A stretch of 64,000 nucleotides of DNA, taken from the NCBI GenBank assembly GCA_009739215.1, contig VSJF01000016.1, positions 1-64,000 on the forward strand, read 5' to 3'. The notes beneath the pieces were generated by a model. It had not been told where the DNA came from, did not search any database, and saw nothing but the letters and a program-made list of their open reading frames with translations. The position numbers and the translations under genes were made by a program. Below, piece after piece: positions 12,001-21,295 of this stretch (position 1 is the stretch's first letter; every line of letters begins with the position of its first letter). This DNA is from Floccularia luteovirens (taxonomy: Eukaryota > Basidiomycota > Agaricomycetes > Agaricales > Squamanitaceae).

Positions 12001-13306
12001 TGCACCCACATTTAGAATGGCTTCAATCAGAACCATTATTGCACTAGCAGCTAAGCACAACTACCATCTGCACTCTATTGACATCTCATCTGCCTTCCTG
12101 AATGGTGATCTAGAGGAAGACATCTACATGCAACAGCCTGCTGGCTTTGAGCAGCTTAGACCAGACTATGTGTGCAAACTCAAAAAGTCTATTTATGGTC
12201 TAAGGCAATCTGCCAGACAGTGGAATAAGAAGCTTCATATAGCTCTTAGTAGCATGGGATATAACAGATTGGAATCAGATAGGAGTATCTATGTGTATGC
12301 CAAAAAAGGAGTCCTAGTCATTATTCCTGTGTATATTGATGACATTACACTTGCATCAAACTCAACCTCTAAGATTGATTCCACAATCAAAGAGCTAGAG
12401 AGTCACTTTAAACTCAGGAATATTGGACCTACTACTTGGCTGTTAGGCATGAAAATCAGTGTTGATTCTGCCAAACACACTATCTCCTTATCCCAGCAAC
12501 AGTACATTAATGACATGCTTGTTCAGTATGGCTTTACTGAATGCAATCCAATCTCTACTCCTATGGATCCTGGACTTGCACTAGAAAAGACTCAAACCCT
12601 CTCTGATGAGGATGTAGAGTTTATGTCTAAAGTTCCATATCTGTCTGCTGTTGGCTCTCTCACCTACTTGGCTCAATGCACTAGACCTGACATCTCATTT
12701 GCTGTTGGTACACTTGCTAAGTACAACTCCAATCCTAATCCAACTCATTGGAAGGCTGTCAAGCATGTATTTAGATACTTGCAAGGCACTAAGGACTATG
12801 AGCTTGTGTACAGGCAAGATGATGCTAAGGAGCTGTTTATCACATACTCTGATGCAAATCATGGTGCATGCAAAGACACTGGTAGATCTACTGGTGGCTA
12901 TTGTGTTATGATTGGCAATGGTGCAGTCAGCTGGTCTTCTAAGCTGCAGACTTGTGTTGCACTGTCTTCTACTGAAGCAGAGTACATGGCAGCTGTTGAA
13001 GCAGGCAAAGAGCTCAAATGGATGAGAAGCCTGCTTGGTGAATTTGGATACACATTTGATAAACCTTCTACTCTTTGCATTGACAACCAGTCTGCAATTA
13101 GTGTGTCCAAGAATCCTGAGCATCATAGTAGAATGAAGCATCTTGACTTGAAGTTCCATTGGCTTAGAGAGAATGTGGAAGCAGGGATTATTACTCCAAT
13201 TCATGTTGGCACCAATGATATGGTTGCAGACTGTCTTACCAAACCTCTTGCCAGAATCAAGCATGATAAATGCAGAATAGGACTTGGACTTGTTACCAAG
13301 AAATAG
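9083..13306 (+). CDS. Copia family A Gag-Pol polyprotein (copy A1)
   Basis: 1,407 codons in one open frame. I chose ATG at 9083 (MGGPDIQ); the frame is open upstream to a TTG at 9011 but has no earlier ATG. Domains in order: Gag capsid-like region (about 1-220), CCHC zinc knuckle CX2CX4HX4C at 236-249, aspartic protease (DSGATSH at 294), integrase zinc region (HRRFGHYNH, His 432), integrase core with Asp 497, Asp 560 and Glu 596 (36-residue DE spacing), reverse transcriptase (YIDD at 1084-1087), and RNase H (Asp 1257, STEAEY, DNQSA). Integrase before RT is the Copia order. There are no stops or frameshifts, so it could be functional, but it lacks its own promoter LTR. The protein is identical to that of copy A2. 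Confidence 0.95.
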   Translation: MGGPDIQKLGLTNYNQWSGEIQAWLRSEQLWHIVSGQKSRPDAKESSPHYELQLQRQDDWDNKAQKAAGWLYLIVEPSQRVHLKGIEHDSLAIWEALKSVHLQQKPSARFNAYDDLFSIRKTDEESLQSLANRVDAVMQQISNLRPESFTLQQLDEELLCMAMIRALPEDYSHFVSSLMLSDKLDKASITQAFHTEETQRTRRSAPQVSEVANKVATNYKGKQKQSSSAPTTYPPCLFCGKMGHSFKRCNLFLAEQAKAKAANLQESAGKASIFSQVQLDNPLSHHANYDWNADSGATSHITPHKHWLRDYKPYHIPIRLADNTTIYSSGVGSILFRPFINGVEIQSLLFTRVLHVPQLQNNLLSVLFLVRHRDYNINIDSDFIHFYQTSRELFTASINSQNAAFLDGITVPACLETANLSSTLPLDLGLWHRRFGHYNHASVKQLHSMHMVTGMHLGNNSKPDPVCEPCLSGKMHASPFPTSDSRASQPLELVHMDLKGPIQVKSIGGYQYWIIFVDDCTRFKCGFGLRKKSDTLDAFKQFKAYAENLHNSSIKCIREDKGSEFMSNDFNQYCIDNGIQRHHTVRNRPQQNGDVERANRTVADLVTAMLTEANLPVQFWFHCFMAVLHVLNKCPTVSLKDRTPYEAWHCKKPDVSHLRVFGCLAYVHVQKDKRRSFGSHMEKCIFVGYPAGYKGWQFYNPVTRKFIISERAEFDERYLPGIKPTVMNSIPVPHDINPVNGSDMPDLGGYDIPRNQSATPSISSSVIYLPMLSNNDRPPFIPVEVDLDAPSPLALPIPLQSPSPEPVSLPPSPSPQPASLPQTPVRHFTPNPVSPPLAQRRTRRNIQPPGEWWKVRHSPAIPETSSESEADIADDEEEFSGVASGVTEPNTYKQAMKAPDAELWRQAAADEIKALMDNGTWELALLPKDRQAIGSKWVFKVKRNADGSVERYKARLVAKGFSQRPGLDFTEVFAPTFRMASIRTIIALAAKHNYHLHSIDISSAFLNGDLEEDIYMQQPAGFEQLRPDYVCKLKKSIYGLRQSARQWNKKLHIALSSMGYNRLESDRSIYVYAKKGVLVIIPVYIDDITLASNSTSKIDSTIKELESHFKLRNIGPTTWLLGMKISVDSAKHTISLSQQQYINDMLVQYGFTECNPISTPMDPGLALEKTQTLSDEDVEFMSKVPYLSAVGSLTYLAQCTRPDISFAVGTLAKYNSNPNPTHWKAVKHVFRYLQGTKDYELVYRQDDAKELFITYSDANHGACKDTGRSTGGYCVMIGNGAVSWSSKLQTCVALSSTEAEYMAAVEAGKELKWMRSLLGEFGYTFDKPSTLCIDNQSAISVSKNPEHHSRMKHLDLKFHWLRENVEAGIITPIHVGTNDMVADCLTKPLARIKHDKCRIGLGLVTKK

Positions 13307-13334
13307 TCTGTTACATATAGGATTAAGGGGGCTA

Positions 13335-13715
13335 TGTTACAATAGTCTACTCCTACATGTACAGACATACTAGGATAGAGGATAGTAAGAGGATAGAATA
13401 GTATAGTATGTAATAGTAGACAGGAGGGGAAAGGAAGAATGGGTTCTGGTTGGAAACCAGTGGTCTTATATAGATACCAGAGGTGCTTCTATCAGGGTTG
13501 CCTAGAAGCACTCAGGGTAGACTAGAAGCACTCAGGGTAGTCTAGAAGCACTGGTATCATAGCAACAGAAGTAGACTAGAAGCTGTCAGGGTAAGCTAGA
13601 AGCACTACCCTGAGCAGTCTAGAACAGTAGTCTAGGCCTTCCTGTATTATATATAAGGAGGCCTCTGTAGCATACTTTCCCCCCAAAGTGAATACACTAT
13701 ATTTACACTCTAACA
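13335..13715 (+). repeat. 3' LTR of copy A1
   Basis: 381 bp from TGTTACAATAG to CACTCTAACA, directly after the polypurine tract. Apart from two positions close to the outer end it is the exact reverse complement of the LTR at 15703-16082. It breaks element B within the RNase H motif DADHGG. Confidence 0.9.
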
Positions 13716-15702
13716 CCACCATGATCTGCATCACTGTATCCTGTAAACAAATCACTGGTTGCACTGTCAGGTCCATAGGTAAGTCTCATGTTGACTGTCC
13801 CTTTAAGATATCTGAACACATGCTTGACTGCTTTCCAGTGCTGCATTCCAGGATTGGAGTTGAATCTAGCCAACACTCCAGCAGTGAATGCAATATCAGG
13901 TCTAGACATTGTAGCCAAGTACATTAGGGAACCAACTGCATTCATATAAGGGATGTTTCGCATTTCTTGAACTTCCTCTGCTGTCTAAGGGCACTGAGCT
14001 TTAGAAAGTCGCTCCCCAGGGTTCATTGGTGTGTCTACAGGTTTGCATTCCATCATTCCAAATGTTTCCAGCATGTTCAGTATGTACTGCTTCTGTGACA
14101 AATGGATTTTCTGGTTTGCTCTATCTCTAGTAATCTCTACACCTAGTAGAAACGAAGTTTCACCAAGATCCCTGAGTTTGAAGTGCTTGGACAAGTCTAC
14201 AACAAACTTATCCAGTGCAGATTTGGATTTGGAAGCAAGTGTAATGTCATCCACAAATACTGGTACAATGACTTTCAAGCCATCAGAGTCATAAATATAG
14301 AGGGAGGGATCAGAGTATATTCTCTTGAATCCCATCACACTCAATGCTGCAGTAAACTTTTCGTTCCAGAGTCTAGCAGCTTGTTTCAATCCATAGATTG
14401 ACTTGTTCAGTTTGCACACCATTTTCGGACCACCTTGCTCAAATCCTTCTGGCTGCTTCATGTAGATGTCAGCATCAATGTCTCCATTGATAAATGCATA
14501 GGATATGTCCACAGAGCGAAGGTGCATGTCCTCAATAGCTGCCAGAGCAAGTACTAGCCTGATTGTAGCTTGTCTCATTGTTGGTGCAAACACCTCAGAG
14601 TAATCAAATCCAGGTCTCTGACTGAAACCCTTTGCTACAATTCTAGCTTTGTACCTCTCAATCGACCCATCTGCATTGTGTTTCACCTTGAATACCCATC
14701 TAGAACCTATTGCCTTTTGCCCAGGTGGTAATGGAACTACTGACCAGGTGCCATTGTTGAAGTGAGCTTGTATTTCATCAGCAGCAGCTTGTTTCCAAGA
14801 CTCTGCATCAGATCCGGTGAGTGCTTCCTTGTATGTCAATGGCTCTGACTGTCCAGTTGCATTAGCAAGCTCATCATCACTATCCTCTTCATCAGAAGAA
14901 GGAATTGCTGGGGTTGGCTCCCTGACTTTCCACCATTCACCTGGAGGCCTTCTTTGTCTTTGGGTCCTTCTGAGTGCAATAGGTAGTTCAAGTTCAGTAT
15001 CACTACTAGAACTGTCATCCTGAGTCCGACTTTTCTCTGAATCCATAGAAGAATCCATTGAAACAATTGACTTGTCACCATTTGAGTCCGGAGTTTGCTC
15101 ATTTAAGTCATCATTCTCATCATTCTGAGGTGAACTCTCATTATCTGATGGAACTAGTGCATTGTCATTGTCATTGTCATTACTGACTGGCTGAGTCGAA
15201 ATTGCAGGTACAGGAGTGTAGTAGATATCACTATCACTAGTATCCTTACTTGGTTCACTTGCTTTGTCTTGTGGCTGAGGAACTACACCAGTGTCCTTAG
15301 TTTCAAGATTAGACCTTTCATCAAAGTCTGCTCTTTCACTAATGATTACTGATTTGGTCTTTGTGTTGTAAAACTTCCAACCTTTGTAGCCCTCTGGATA
15401 ACCAATAAAGACGCATTTTTGCATATGTGACCCTAAGCTAGACCTTTTATCTCGTTGTATATGCACATAAGCTGTACTCCCCCACACTCTCAAGTGACTG
15501 ACATCAGGTTTGCTACCATGCCACAATTCATATGGTGTTTTGCCAACAACTGCAGATGTAGGACATCGATTTAGAACATGAACAAGTGCTGCTAGGCACT
15601 CTCCCCAAAAGGCCTTTGACAAATCAGATTCATTGAGCATAGCAGTAATCCTTTCAGCTAGTGTTCTATTTGCCCTTTCAGCAACACCATTCTGTTGTGG
15701 TC
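13716..15702 (-). pseudogene. Element B Copia pol, middle part (integrase end, RT, RNase H start)
   Basis: Read leftwards from 15702: the end of the integrase core (RPQQNGVAERANRT), a Ser/Asp-rich linker, then reverse transcriptase (GSRWVFKVKHN, VPVFVDD) and the start of RNase H (SDADHGG), where LTR 13335-13715 cuts it. One in-frame TAG at about 13985, one transition from a Gln codon, is the only stop. Otherwise the frame is open for about 660 codons. It is the continuation of the gag-protease part at 21296-22875, with the 5.6 kb copy A2 in between. The protein is clearly related to family A but distinct. Confidence 0.9.
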
Positions 15703-16082
15703 TGTTAGAGTGTAAATAGAGTGTATTCACTTGGGGGGAAAGTATGCTACAGAGGCCTCCTTATATATAATACAGGAAGGCCTAGACTACTGTTCTAGAC
15801 TGCTCAGGGTAGTGCTTCTAGCTTACCCTGACAGCTTCTAGTCTACTTCTGTTGCTATGATACCAGTGCTTCTAGACTACCCTGAGTGCTTCTAGTCTAC
15901 CCTGAGTGCTTCTAGGCAACCCTGATAGAAGCACCTCTGGTATCTATATAAGACCACTGGTTTCCAACCAGAACCCATTCTTCCTTTCCCCTCCTGTCTA
16001 CTATTACATACTATACTATTCTATCCTCTTACTATCCTCTATCCTAGTATGTCTGTACATGTAGGAGTAGACTATTGTAACA
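15703..16082 (-). repeat. 3' LTR of copy A2
   Basis: 380 bp, TGTTAGAGTG to ATTGTAACA on the plus strand. It carries three copies of the 20-bp unit GTGCTTCTAG-CTACCCTGA and a TATATAAGACC box. Nearly identical to the LTR of A1, but about 2% different from A2's own 5' LTR. Confidence 0.9.
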
Positions 16083-16110
16083 TAGCCCCCTTAATCCTAT
16101 ATGTAACAGA

Positions 16111-19100
16111 CTATTTCTTGGTAACAAGTCCAAGTCCTATTCTGCATTTATCATGCTTGATTCTGGCAAGAGGTTTGGTAAGACAGTCTGCAACCATATC
16201 ATTGGTGCCAACATGAATTGGAGTAATAATCCCTGCTTCCACATTCTCTCTAAGCCAATGGAACTTCAAGTCAAGATGCTTCATTCTACTATGATGCTCA
16301 GGATTCTTGGACACACTAATTGCAGACTGGTTGTCAATGCAAAGAGTAGAAGGTTTATCAAATGTGTATCCAAATTCACCAAGCAGGCTTCTCATCCATT
16401 TGAGCTCTTTGCCTGCTTCAACAGCTGCCATGTACTCTGCTTCAGTAGAAGACAGTGCAACACAAGTCTGCAGCTTAGAAGACCAGCTGACTGCACCATT
16501 GCCAATCATAACACAATAGCCACCAGTAGATCTACCAGTGTCTTTGCATGCACCATGATTTGCATCAGAGTATGTGATAAACAGCTCCTTAGCATCATCT
16601 TGCCTGTACACAAGCTCATAGTCCTTAGTGCCTTGCAAGTATCTAAATACATGCTTGACAGCCTTCCAATGAGTTGGATTAGGATTGGAGTTGTACTTAG
16701 CAAGTGTACCAACAGCAAATGAGATGTCAGGTCTAGTGCATTGAGCCAAGTAGGTGAGAGAGCCAACAGCAGACAGATATGGAACTTTAGACATAAACTC
16801 TACATCCTCATCAGAGAGGGTTTGAGTCTTTTCTAGTGCAAGTCCAGGATCCATAGGAGTAGAGATTGGATTGCATTCAGTAAAGCCATACTGAACAAGC
16901 ATGTCATTAATGTACTGTTGCTGGGATAAGGAGATAGTGTGTTTGGCAGAATCAACACTGATTTTCATGCCTAACAGCCAAGTAGTAGGTCCAATATTCC
17001 TGAGTTTAAAGTGACTCTCTAGCTCTTTGATTGTGGAATCAATCTTAGAGGTTGAGTTTGATGCAAGTGTAATGTCATCAATATACACAGGAATAATGAC
17101 TAGGACTCCTTTTTTGGCATACACATAGATACTCCTATCTGATTCCAATCTGTTATATCCCATGCTACTAAGAGCTATATGAAGCTTCTTATTCCACTGT
17201 CTGGCAGATTGCCTTAGACCATAAATAGACTTTTTGAGTTTGCACACATAGTCTGGTCTAAGCTGCTCAAAGCCAGCAGGCTGTTGCATGTAGATGTCTT
17301 CCTCTAGATCACCATTCAGGAAGGCAGATGAGATGTCAATAGAGTGCAGATGGTAGTTGTGCTTAGCTGCTAGTGCAATAATGGTTCTGATTGAAGCCAT
17401 TCTAAATGTGGGTGCAAAGACTTCAGTGAAGTCTAAGCCAGGTCTCTGAGAGAACCCCTTTGCAACTAGTCTAGCTTTGTATCTTTCAACTGAGCCATCT
17501 GCATTCCTCTTAACTTTGAACACCCATTTACTACCAATTGCCTGTCTGTCCTTTGGCAACAAGGCCAATTCCCAAGTACCATTATCCATGAGTGCTTTGA
17601 TCTCATCAGCAGCTGCCTGTCTCCATAGTTCTGCATCTGGTGCTTTCATTGCCTGTTTGTATGTATTAGGCTCTGTAACACCAGAGGCAACACCACTGAA
17701 CTCTTCTTCATCATCAGCAATATCTGCTTCAGACTCAGAGGATGTTTCAGGGATAGCAGGAGAGTGTCTAACTTTCCACCATTCACCAGGAGGTTGAATA
17801 TTCCTCCTAGTCCTTCTTTGAGCTAAAGGAGGACTAACTGGATTTGGTGTAAAGTGTCTGACTGGAGTTTGTGGTAAAGAGGCTGGTTGTGGACTAGGAG
17901 ATGGTGGTAGAGATACTGGTTCTGGACTAGGGGATTGTAGAGGTATAGGAAGTGCAAGTGGAGAAGGAGCATCAAGGTCTACTTCAACAGGAATAAAAGG
18001 AGGTCTGTCATTATTTGACAACATTGGCAAATAGATCACAGAAGATGAGATAGAGGGAGTGGCTGACTGATTTCTAGGAATGTCATACCCCCCTAAATCT
18101 GGCATGTCACTACCATTGACAGGATTTATGTCATGAGGTACAGGAATGGAGTTCATCACAGTGGGTTTAATCCCAGGAAGATATCTCTCATCAAACTCAG
18201 CTCTTTCTGAGATAATGAACTTCCTTGTTACTGGATTATAGAACTGCCACCCTTTATAACCTGCTGGATAGCCAACAAAAATGCACTTCTCCATATGTGA
18301 TCCAAATGATCTCCTTTTATCCTTCTGCACATGGACATATGCTAAACATCCAAATACTCTCAAATGAGACACATCAGGTTTCTTACAGTGCCATGCTTCA
18401 TAGGGAGTTCTGTCTTTTAATGAGACAGTAGGGCATTTGTTGAGAACATGTAGTACAGCCATGAAGCAGTGAAACCAGAATTGCACTGGTAAGTTTGCTT
18501 CTGTTAACATGGCTGTTACTAAGTCTGCAACTGTTCTGTTTGCCCTTTCAACATCCCCATTCTGCTGTGGCCTGTTCCTAACTGTATGATGTCTCTGGAT
18601 ACCATTATCAATGCAGTACTGATTGAAGTCATTGGACATGAACTCAGATCCCTTGTCCTCTCTTATGCATTTAATGCTAGAGTTGTGCAAGTTCTCAGCA
18701 TAAGCTTTGAACTGTTTAAATGCATCTAGGGTATCTGATTTCTTTCTGAGTCCAAAACCACATTTGAATCTAGTACAGTCATCAACAAAGATGATCCAAT
18801 ACTGGTAACCACCAATAGACTTGACTTGGATTGGGCCTTTCAAATCCATATGCACTAATTCCAGAGGTTGTGATGCTCTGGAATCTGAAGTAGGAAATGG
18901 ACTAGCATGCATTTTGCCTGAAAGACATGGCTCACAGACTGGGTCTGGTTTAGAGTTATTGCCCAAATGCATACCAGTTACCATGTGCATGGAATGAAGT
19001 TGCTTTACACTAGCATGATTGTAGTGCCCAAATCTCCTATGCCAAAGTCCAAGGTCCAGTGGGAGAGTAGAGGAGAGGTTTGCAGTTTCAAGACAGGCAG

Positions 19101-20334
19101 GCACAGTGATCCCATCCAGGAATGCAGCATTCTGGCTATTAATACTAGCTGTGAACAGTTCTCTACTAGTTTGGTAAAAATGAATGAAATCTGAGTCAAT
19201 ATTAATATTGTAGTCTCTATGTCTGACAAGAAAGAGAACTGAAAGAAGGTTGTTTTGAAGTTGTGGAACATGAAGAACTCTAGTGAATAAAAGAGATTGT
19301 ATTTCCACACCATTAATGAAGGGTCTAAAAAGAATGCTTCCAACACCAGAAGAATATATGGTGGTGTTATCAGCTAGTCTAATAGGTATATGATAGGGTT
19401 TGTAATCCCTGAGCCAATGCTTGTGTGGAGTTATGTGGGATGTGGCTCCTGAGTCTGCATTCCAATCATAATTAGCATGATGGGAAAGAGGGTTATCTAA
19501 TTGTACTTGTGAAAAGATACTTGCCTTTCCTGCTGATTCCTGGAGATTTGCTGCCTTTGCCTTTGCCTGTTCAGCTAGAAATAGATTGCATCTCTTAAAA
19601 GAGTGACCCATTTTGCCACAAAAGAGACAAGGAGGATAAGTGGTGGGGGCAGAGCTGGATTGCTTCTGCTTGCCCTTGTAATTGGTAGCCACTTTGTTTG
19701 CAACCTCTGAGACTTGAGGTGCAGATCTCCTTGTTCTCTGAGTTTCCTCAGTGTGGAATGCCTGGGTGATAGAGGCTTTATCCAGTTTGTCACTAAGCAT
19801 CAAAGATGACACAAAGTGACTATAGTCTTCTGGTAAAGCCCTGATCATAGCCATGCACAATAACTCCTCATCCAGCTGTTGCAGAGTGAAGGATTCAGGT
19901 CTCAGATTTGAAATCTGCTGCATTACTGCATCAACCCTATTTGCAAGTGACTGCAAAGACTCTTCATCTGTCTTTCTGATGCTGAACAAGTCATCATATG
20001 CATTGAATCTGGCACTAGGCTTTTGCTGAAGGTGCACAGATTTTAAGGCTTCCCAAATAGCAAGAGAGTCATGCTCTATCCCTTTCAGATGCACTCTCTG
20101 AGATGGTTCTACTATGAGGTATAGCCACCCAGCAGCTTTCTGAGCCTTATTGTCCCAGTCATCCTGTCTCTGCAATTGCAACTCATAATGTGGGGAAGAC
20201 TCCTTGGCATCAGGTCTAGACTTTTGGCCACTAACAATGTGCCAAAGCTGTTCAGACCTGAGCCATGCTTGGATTTCTCCACTCCACTGGTTATAGTTGG
20301 TAAGTCCCAGTTTTTGAATATCTGGTCCTCCCAT
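16111..20334 (-). CDS. Copia family A Gag-Pol polyprotein (copy A2)
   Basis: A 1,407-residue intact polyprotein starting at the ATG whose complement is 20334-20332. It has the same domains as copy A1: Gag, CCHC knuckle, DSG protease, HHCC and DDE integrase, YIDD reverse transcriptase and RNase H. Even the antisense open frames are the same in both copies, which shows near-identity at DNA level. Unlike A1 it has two correctly oriented LTRs and a complete leader, so of the two it is the better candidate for an element that can be transcribed and packaged. Confidence 0.95.
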   Translation of the reverse strand: MGGPDIQKLGLTNYNQWSGEIQAWLRSEQLWHIVSGQKSRPDAKESSPHYELQLQRQDDWDNKAQKAAGWLYLIVEPSQRVHLKGIEHDSLAIWEALKSVHLQQKPSARFNAYDDLFSIRKTDEESLQSLANRVDAVMQQISNLRPESFTLQQLDEELLCMAMIRALPEDYSHFVSSLMLSDKLDKASITQAFHTEETQRTRRSAPQVSEVANKVATNYKGKQKQSSSAPTTYPPCLFCGKMGHSFKRCNLFLAEQAKAKAANLQESAGKASIFSQVQLDNPLSHHANYDWNADSGATSHITPHKHWLRDYKPYHIPIRLADNTTIYSSGVGSILFRPFINGVEIQSLLFTRVLHVPQLQNNLLSVLFLVRHRDYNINIDSDFIHFYQTSRELFTASINSQNAAFLDGITVPACLETANLSSTLPLDLGLWHRRFGHYNHASVKQLHSMHMVTGMHLGNNSKPDPVCEPCLSGKMHASPFPTSDSRASQPLELVHMDLKGPIQVKSIGGYQYWIIFVDDCTRFKCGFGLRKKSDTLDAFKQFKAYAENLHNSSIKCIREDKGSEFMSNDFNQYCIDNGIQRHHTVRNRPQQNGDVERANRTVADLVTAMLTEANLPVQFWFHCFMAVLHVLNKCPTVSLKDRTPYEAWHCKKPDVSHLRVFGCLAYVHVQKDKRRSFGSHMEKCIFVGYPAGYKGWQFYNPVTRKFIISERAEFDERYLPGIKPTVMNSIPVPHDINPVNGSDMPDLGGYDIPRNQSATPSISSSVIYLPMLSNNDRPPFIPVEVDLDAPSPLALPIPLQSPSPEPVSLPPSPSPQPASLPQTPVRHFTPNPVSPPLAQRRTRRNIQPPGEWWKVRHSPAIPETSSESEADIADDEEEFSGVASGVTEPNTYKQAMKAPDAELWRQAAADEIKALMDNGTWELALLPKDRQAIGSKWVFKVKRNADGSVERYKARLVAKGFSQRPGLDFTEVFAPTFRMASIRTIIALAAKHNYHLHSIDISSAFLNGDLEEDIYMQQPAGFEQLRPDYVCKLKKSIYGLRQSARQWNKKLHIALSSMGYNRLESDRSIYVYAKKGVLVIIPVYIDDITLASNSTSKIDSTIKELESHFKLRNIGPTTWLLGMKISVDSAKHTISLSQQQYINDMLVQYGFTECNPISTPMDPGLALEKTQTLSDEDVEFMSKVPYLSAVGSLTYLAQCTRPDISFAVGTLAKYNSNPNPTHWKAVKHVFRYLQGTKDYELVYRQDDAKELFITYSDANHGACKDTGRSTGGYCVMIGNGAVSWSSKLQTCVALSSTEAEYMAAVEAGKELKWMRSLLGEFGYTFDKPSTLCIDNQSAISVSKNPEHHSRMKHLDLKFHWLRENVEAGIITPIHVGTNDMVADCLTKPLARIKHDKCRIGLGLVTKK

Positions 20335-20915
20335 TGCAAGAGAAAACAAAGGGATGTGGTAAAAACAGGCAGAAAAAGGGAAGAGTAAAAGATGCAAAAT
20401 AAGCAAGTCAACTAGAATGCAACCAAGTCCTTGAAAAAGGTAGGGTTCTAGTGACTGCTGAGAAAGTGAAAAGAGTAGGTGTGGGAAAGGTGATTAAAAA
20501 AAAAAGGAAAGAGAGTTGGTGGGGAAGATAATGAAGTCCTGGGGTCTTCTTCAACCACCAGTGTGTGCAAGTCAACACAATTTAACTACAGTGCAGTTGT
20601 ACCACCTCACAGCTCACAGGGATGACTACCTGAGATATTGCTGTGTGGGTTAAAGGCTGGCCCACTGAAGTGCACAGACCCAACAGTTCACTGTAGAGAC
20701 CACCTGGGGATGGTCTTTTGTCCTTACTAACTACTATGGACTAACTAGCTATTGACTGGCTAAGTTTAGTAGCCAAAAAAGCGGAGCAAAAAGGAGAAAC
20801 AATTTAACCCAAGGGCAAAAGAGTTAAGTCAAAAGAGGAGTGGTAAAGGGAGCAGTCACAGTGGTCAAGTAGGACAAGGAATGAGGGGCACAGTTAGAGC
20901 TGAGGGCCCATAACC
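20335..20915 (-). promoter_or_regulatory. Leader of copy A2 with putative primer-binding site
   Basis: About 580 bp of untranslated leader between the 5' LTR and the start codon. Immediately inside the LTR (20915 leftwards) the element-sense sequence is GGTTATGGGCCCTCAGC. The LTR of element B is followed by the same GGTTATGGGCCCC, and the fragment at 23776 by the same sequence, so this conserved stretch is probably the tRNA primer-binding site. The matching tRNA was not identified. A poly-T/poly-A run lies at about 20492-20503. Confidence 0.55.
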
Positions 20916-21295
20916 TGTTAGAGTATAAATATAGTGTATTCACTTGGGGGGAAAGTATGCTACAGAGGCCTCCTTATATATAATACAGGAAGGCCTAGAC
21001 TACTATTCTAGACTGCTCAGGGTAGTGCTTCTAGCTTACCCTGACAGCTTCTAGTCTACTTCTGTTGCTATGATACCAGTGCTTCTAGACTACCCTGAGT
21101 GCTTCTAGTCTACCCTGAGTGCTTCTAGGCTACCCTGATAGAAGCACCTCTGGTATCTTTATAAGACCACTGGTTTCCTACCAGAACCCATTCTTCCTTT
21201 CCCCTCCTGTCTATCATTACATACTATACTATTCTATCCTCTTACTATCTTCTATCCTAGTATGTCTGTACATGTAGGAGTAGACTATTGTAACA
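20916..21295 (-). repeat. 5' LTR of copy A2
   Basis: 380 bp from TGTTAGAGTATAAAT to GTAACA, followed on its left by the primer-binding-site-like sequence. Differs from the 3' LTR at about eight sites, including CTTTATAAG for CTATATAAG in the TATA region. Confidence 0.9.

Larger units (their letters stand above)
8857..13715 (+). mobile_element. Copia family A, copy A1 (intact polyprotein, 5' end missing)
   Basis: It holds part of the leader, the gag-pol frame, a polypurine tract (13319-13334, ending GGATTAAGGGGGCTA) and one 381-bp 3' LTR. It is the left arm of the giant inverted repeat: its sequence equals the reverse complement of 15703-20560 with only about two differences, both near the LTR outer end (one is a one-base indel). 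Identity stops at 8857/20560, so A1 lacks the outer ~355 bp of leader, the primer-binding site and a correctly oriented 5' LTR that copy A2 has. Confidence 0.85.
15703..21295 (-). mobile_element. Copia family A, copy A2 (complete, two LTRs)
   Basis: A complete 5.59 kb element: 3' LTR (15703-16082), polypurine tract (about 16083-16098), gag-pol (16111-20334), leader with putative primer-binding site, and 5' LTR (20916-21295). The flanking pentamers TGGTC (15698-15702) and AACAC (21296-21300) do not match, so no target duplication is preserved. The two LTRs differ at about eight positions, although the internal part is identical to A1. It lies inside element B. Confidence 0.9.

Noticed and set aside
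12695..13264. 189-codon antisense frame in the RNase H region, repeated at 16153-16722
   Set aside because: Shadow of the Copia polyprotein; present twice only because the two copies are identical.
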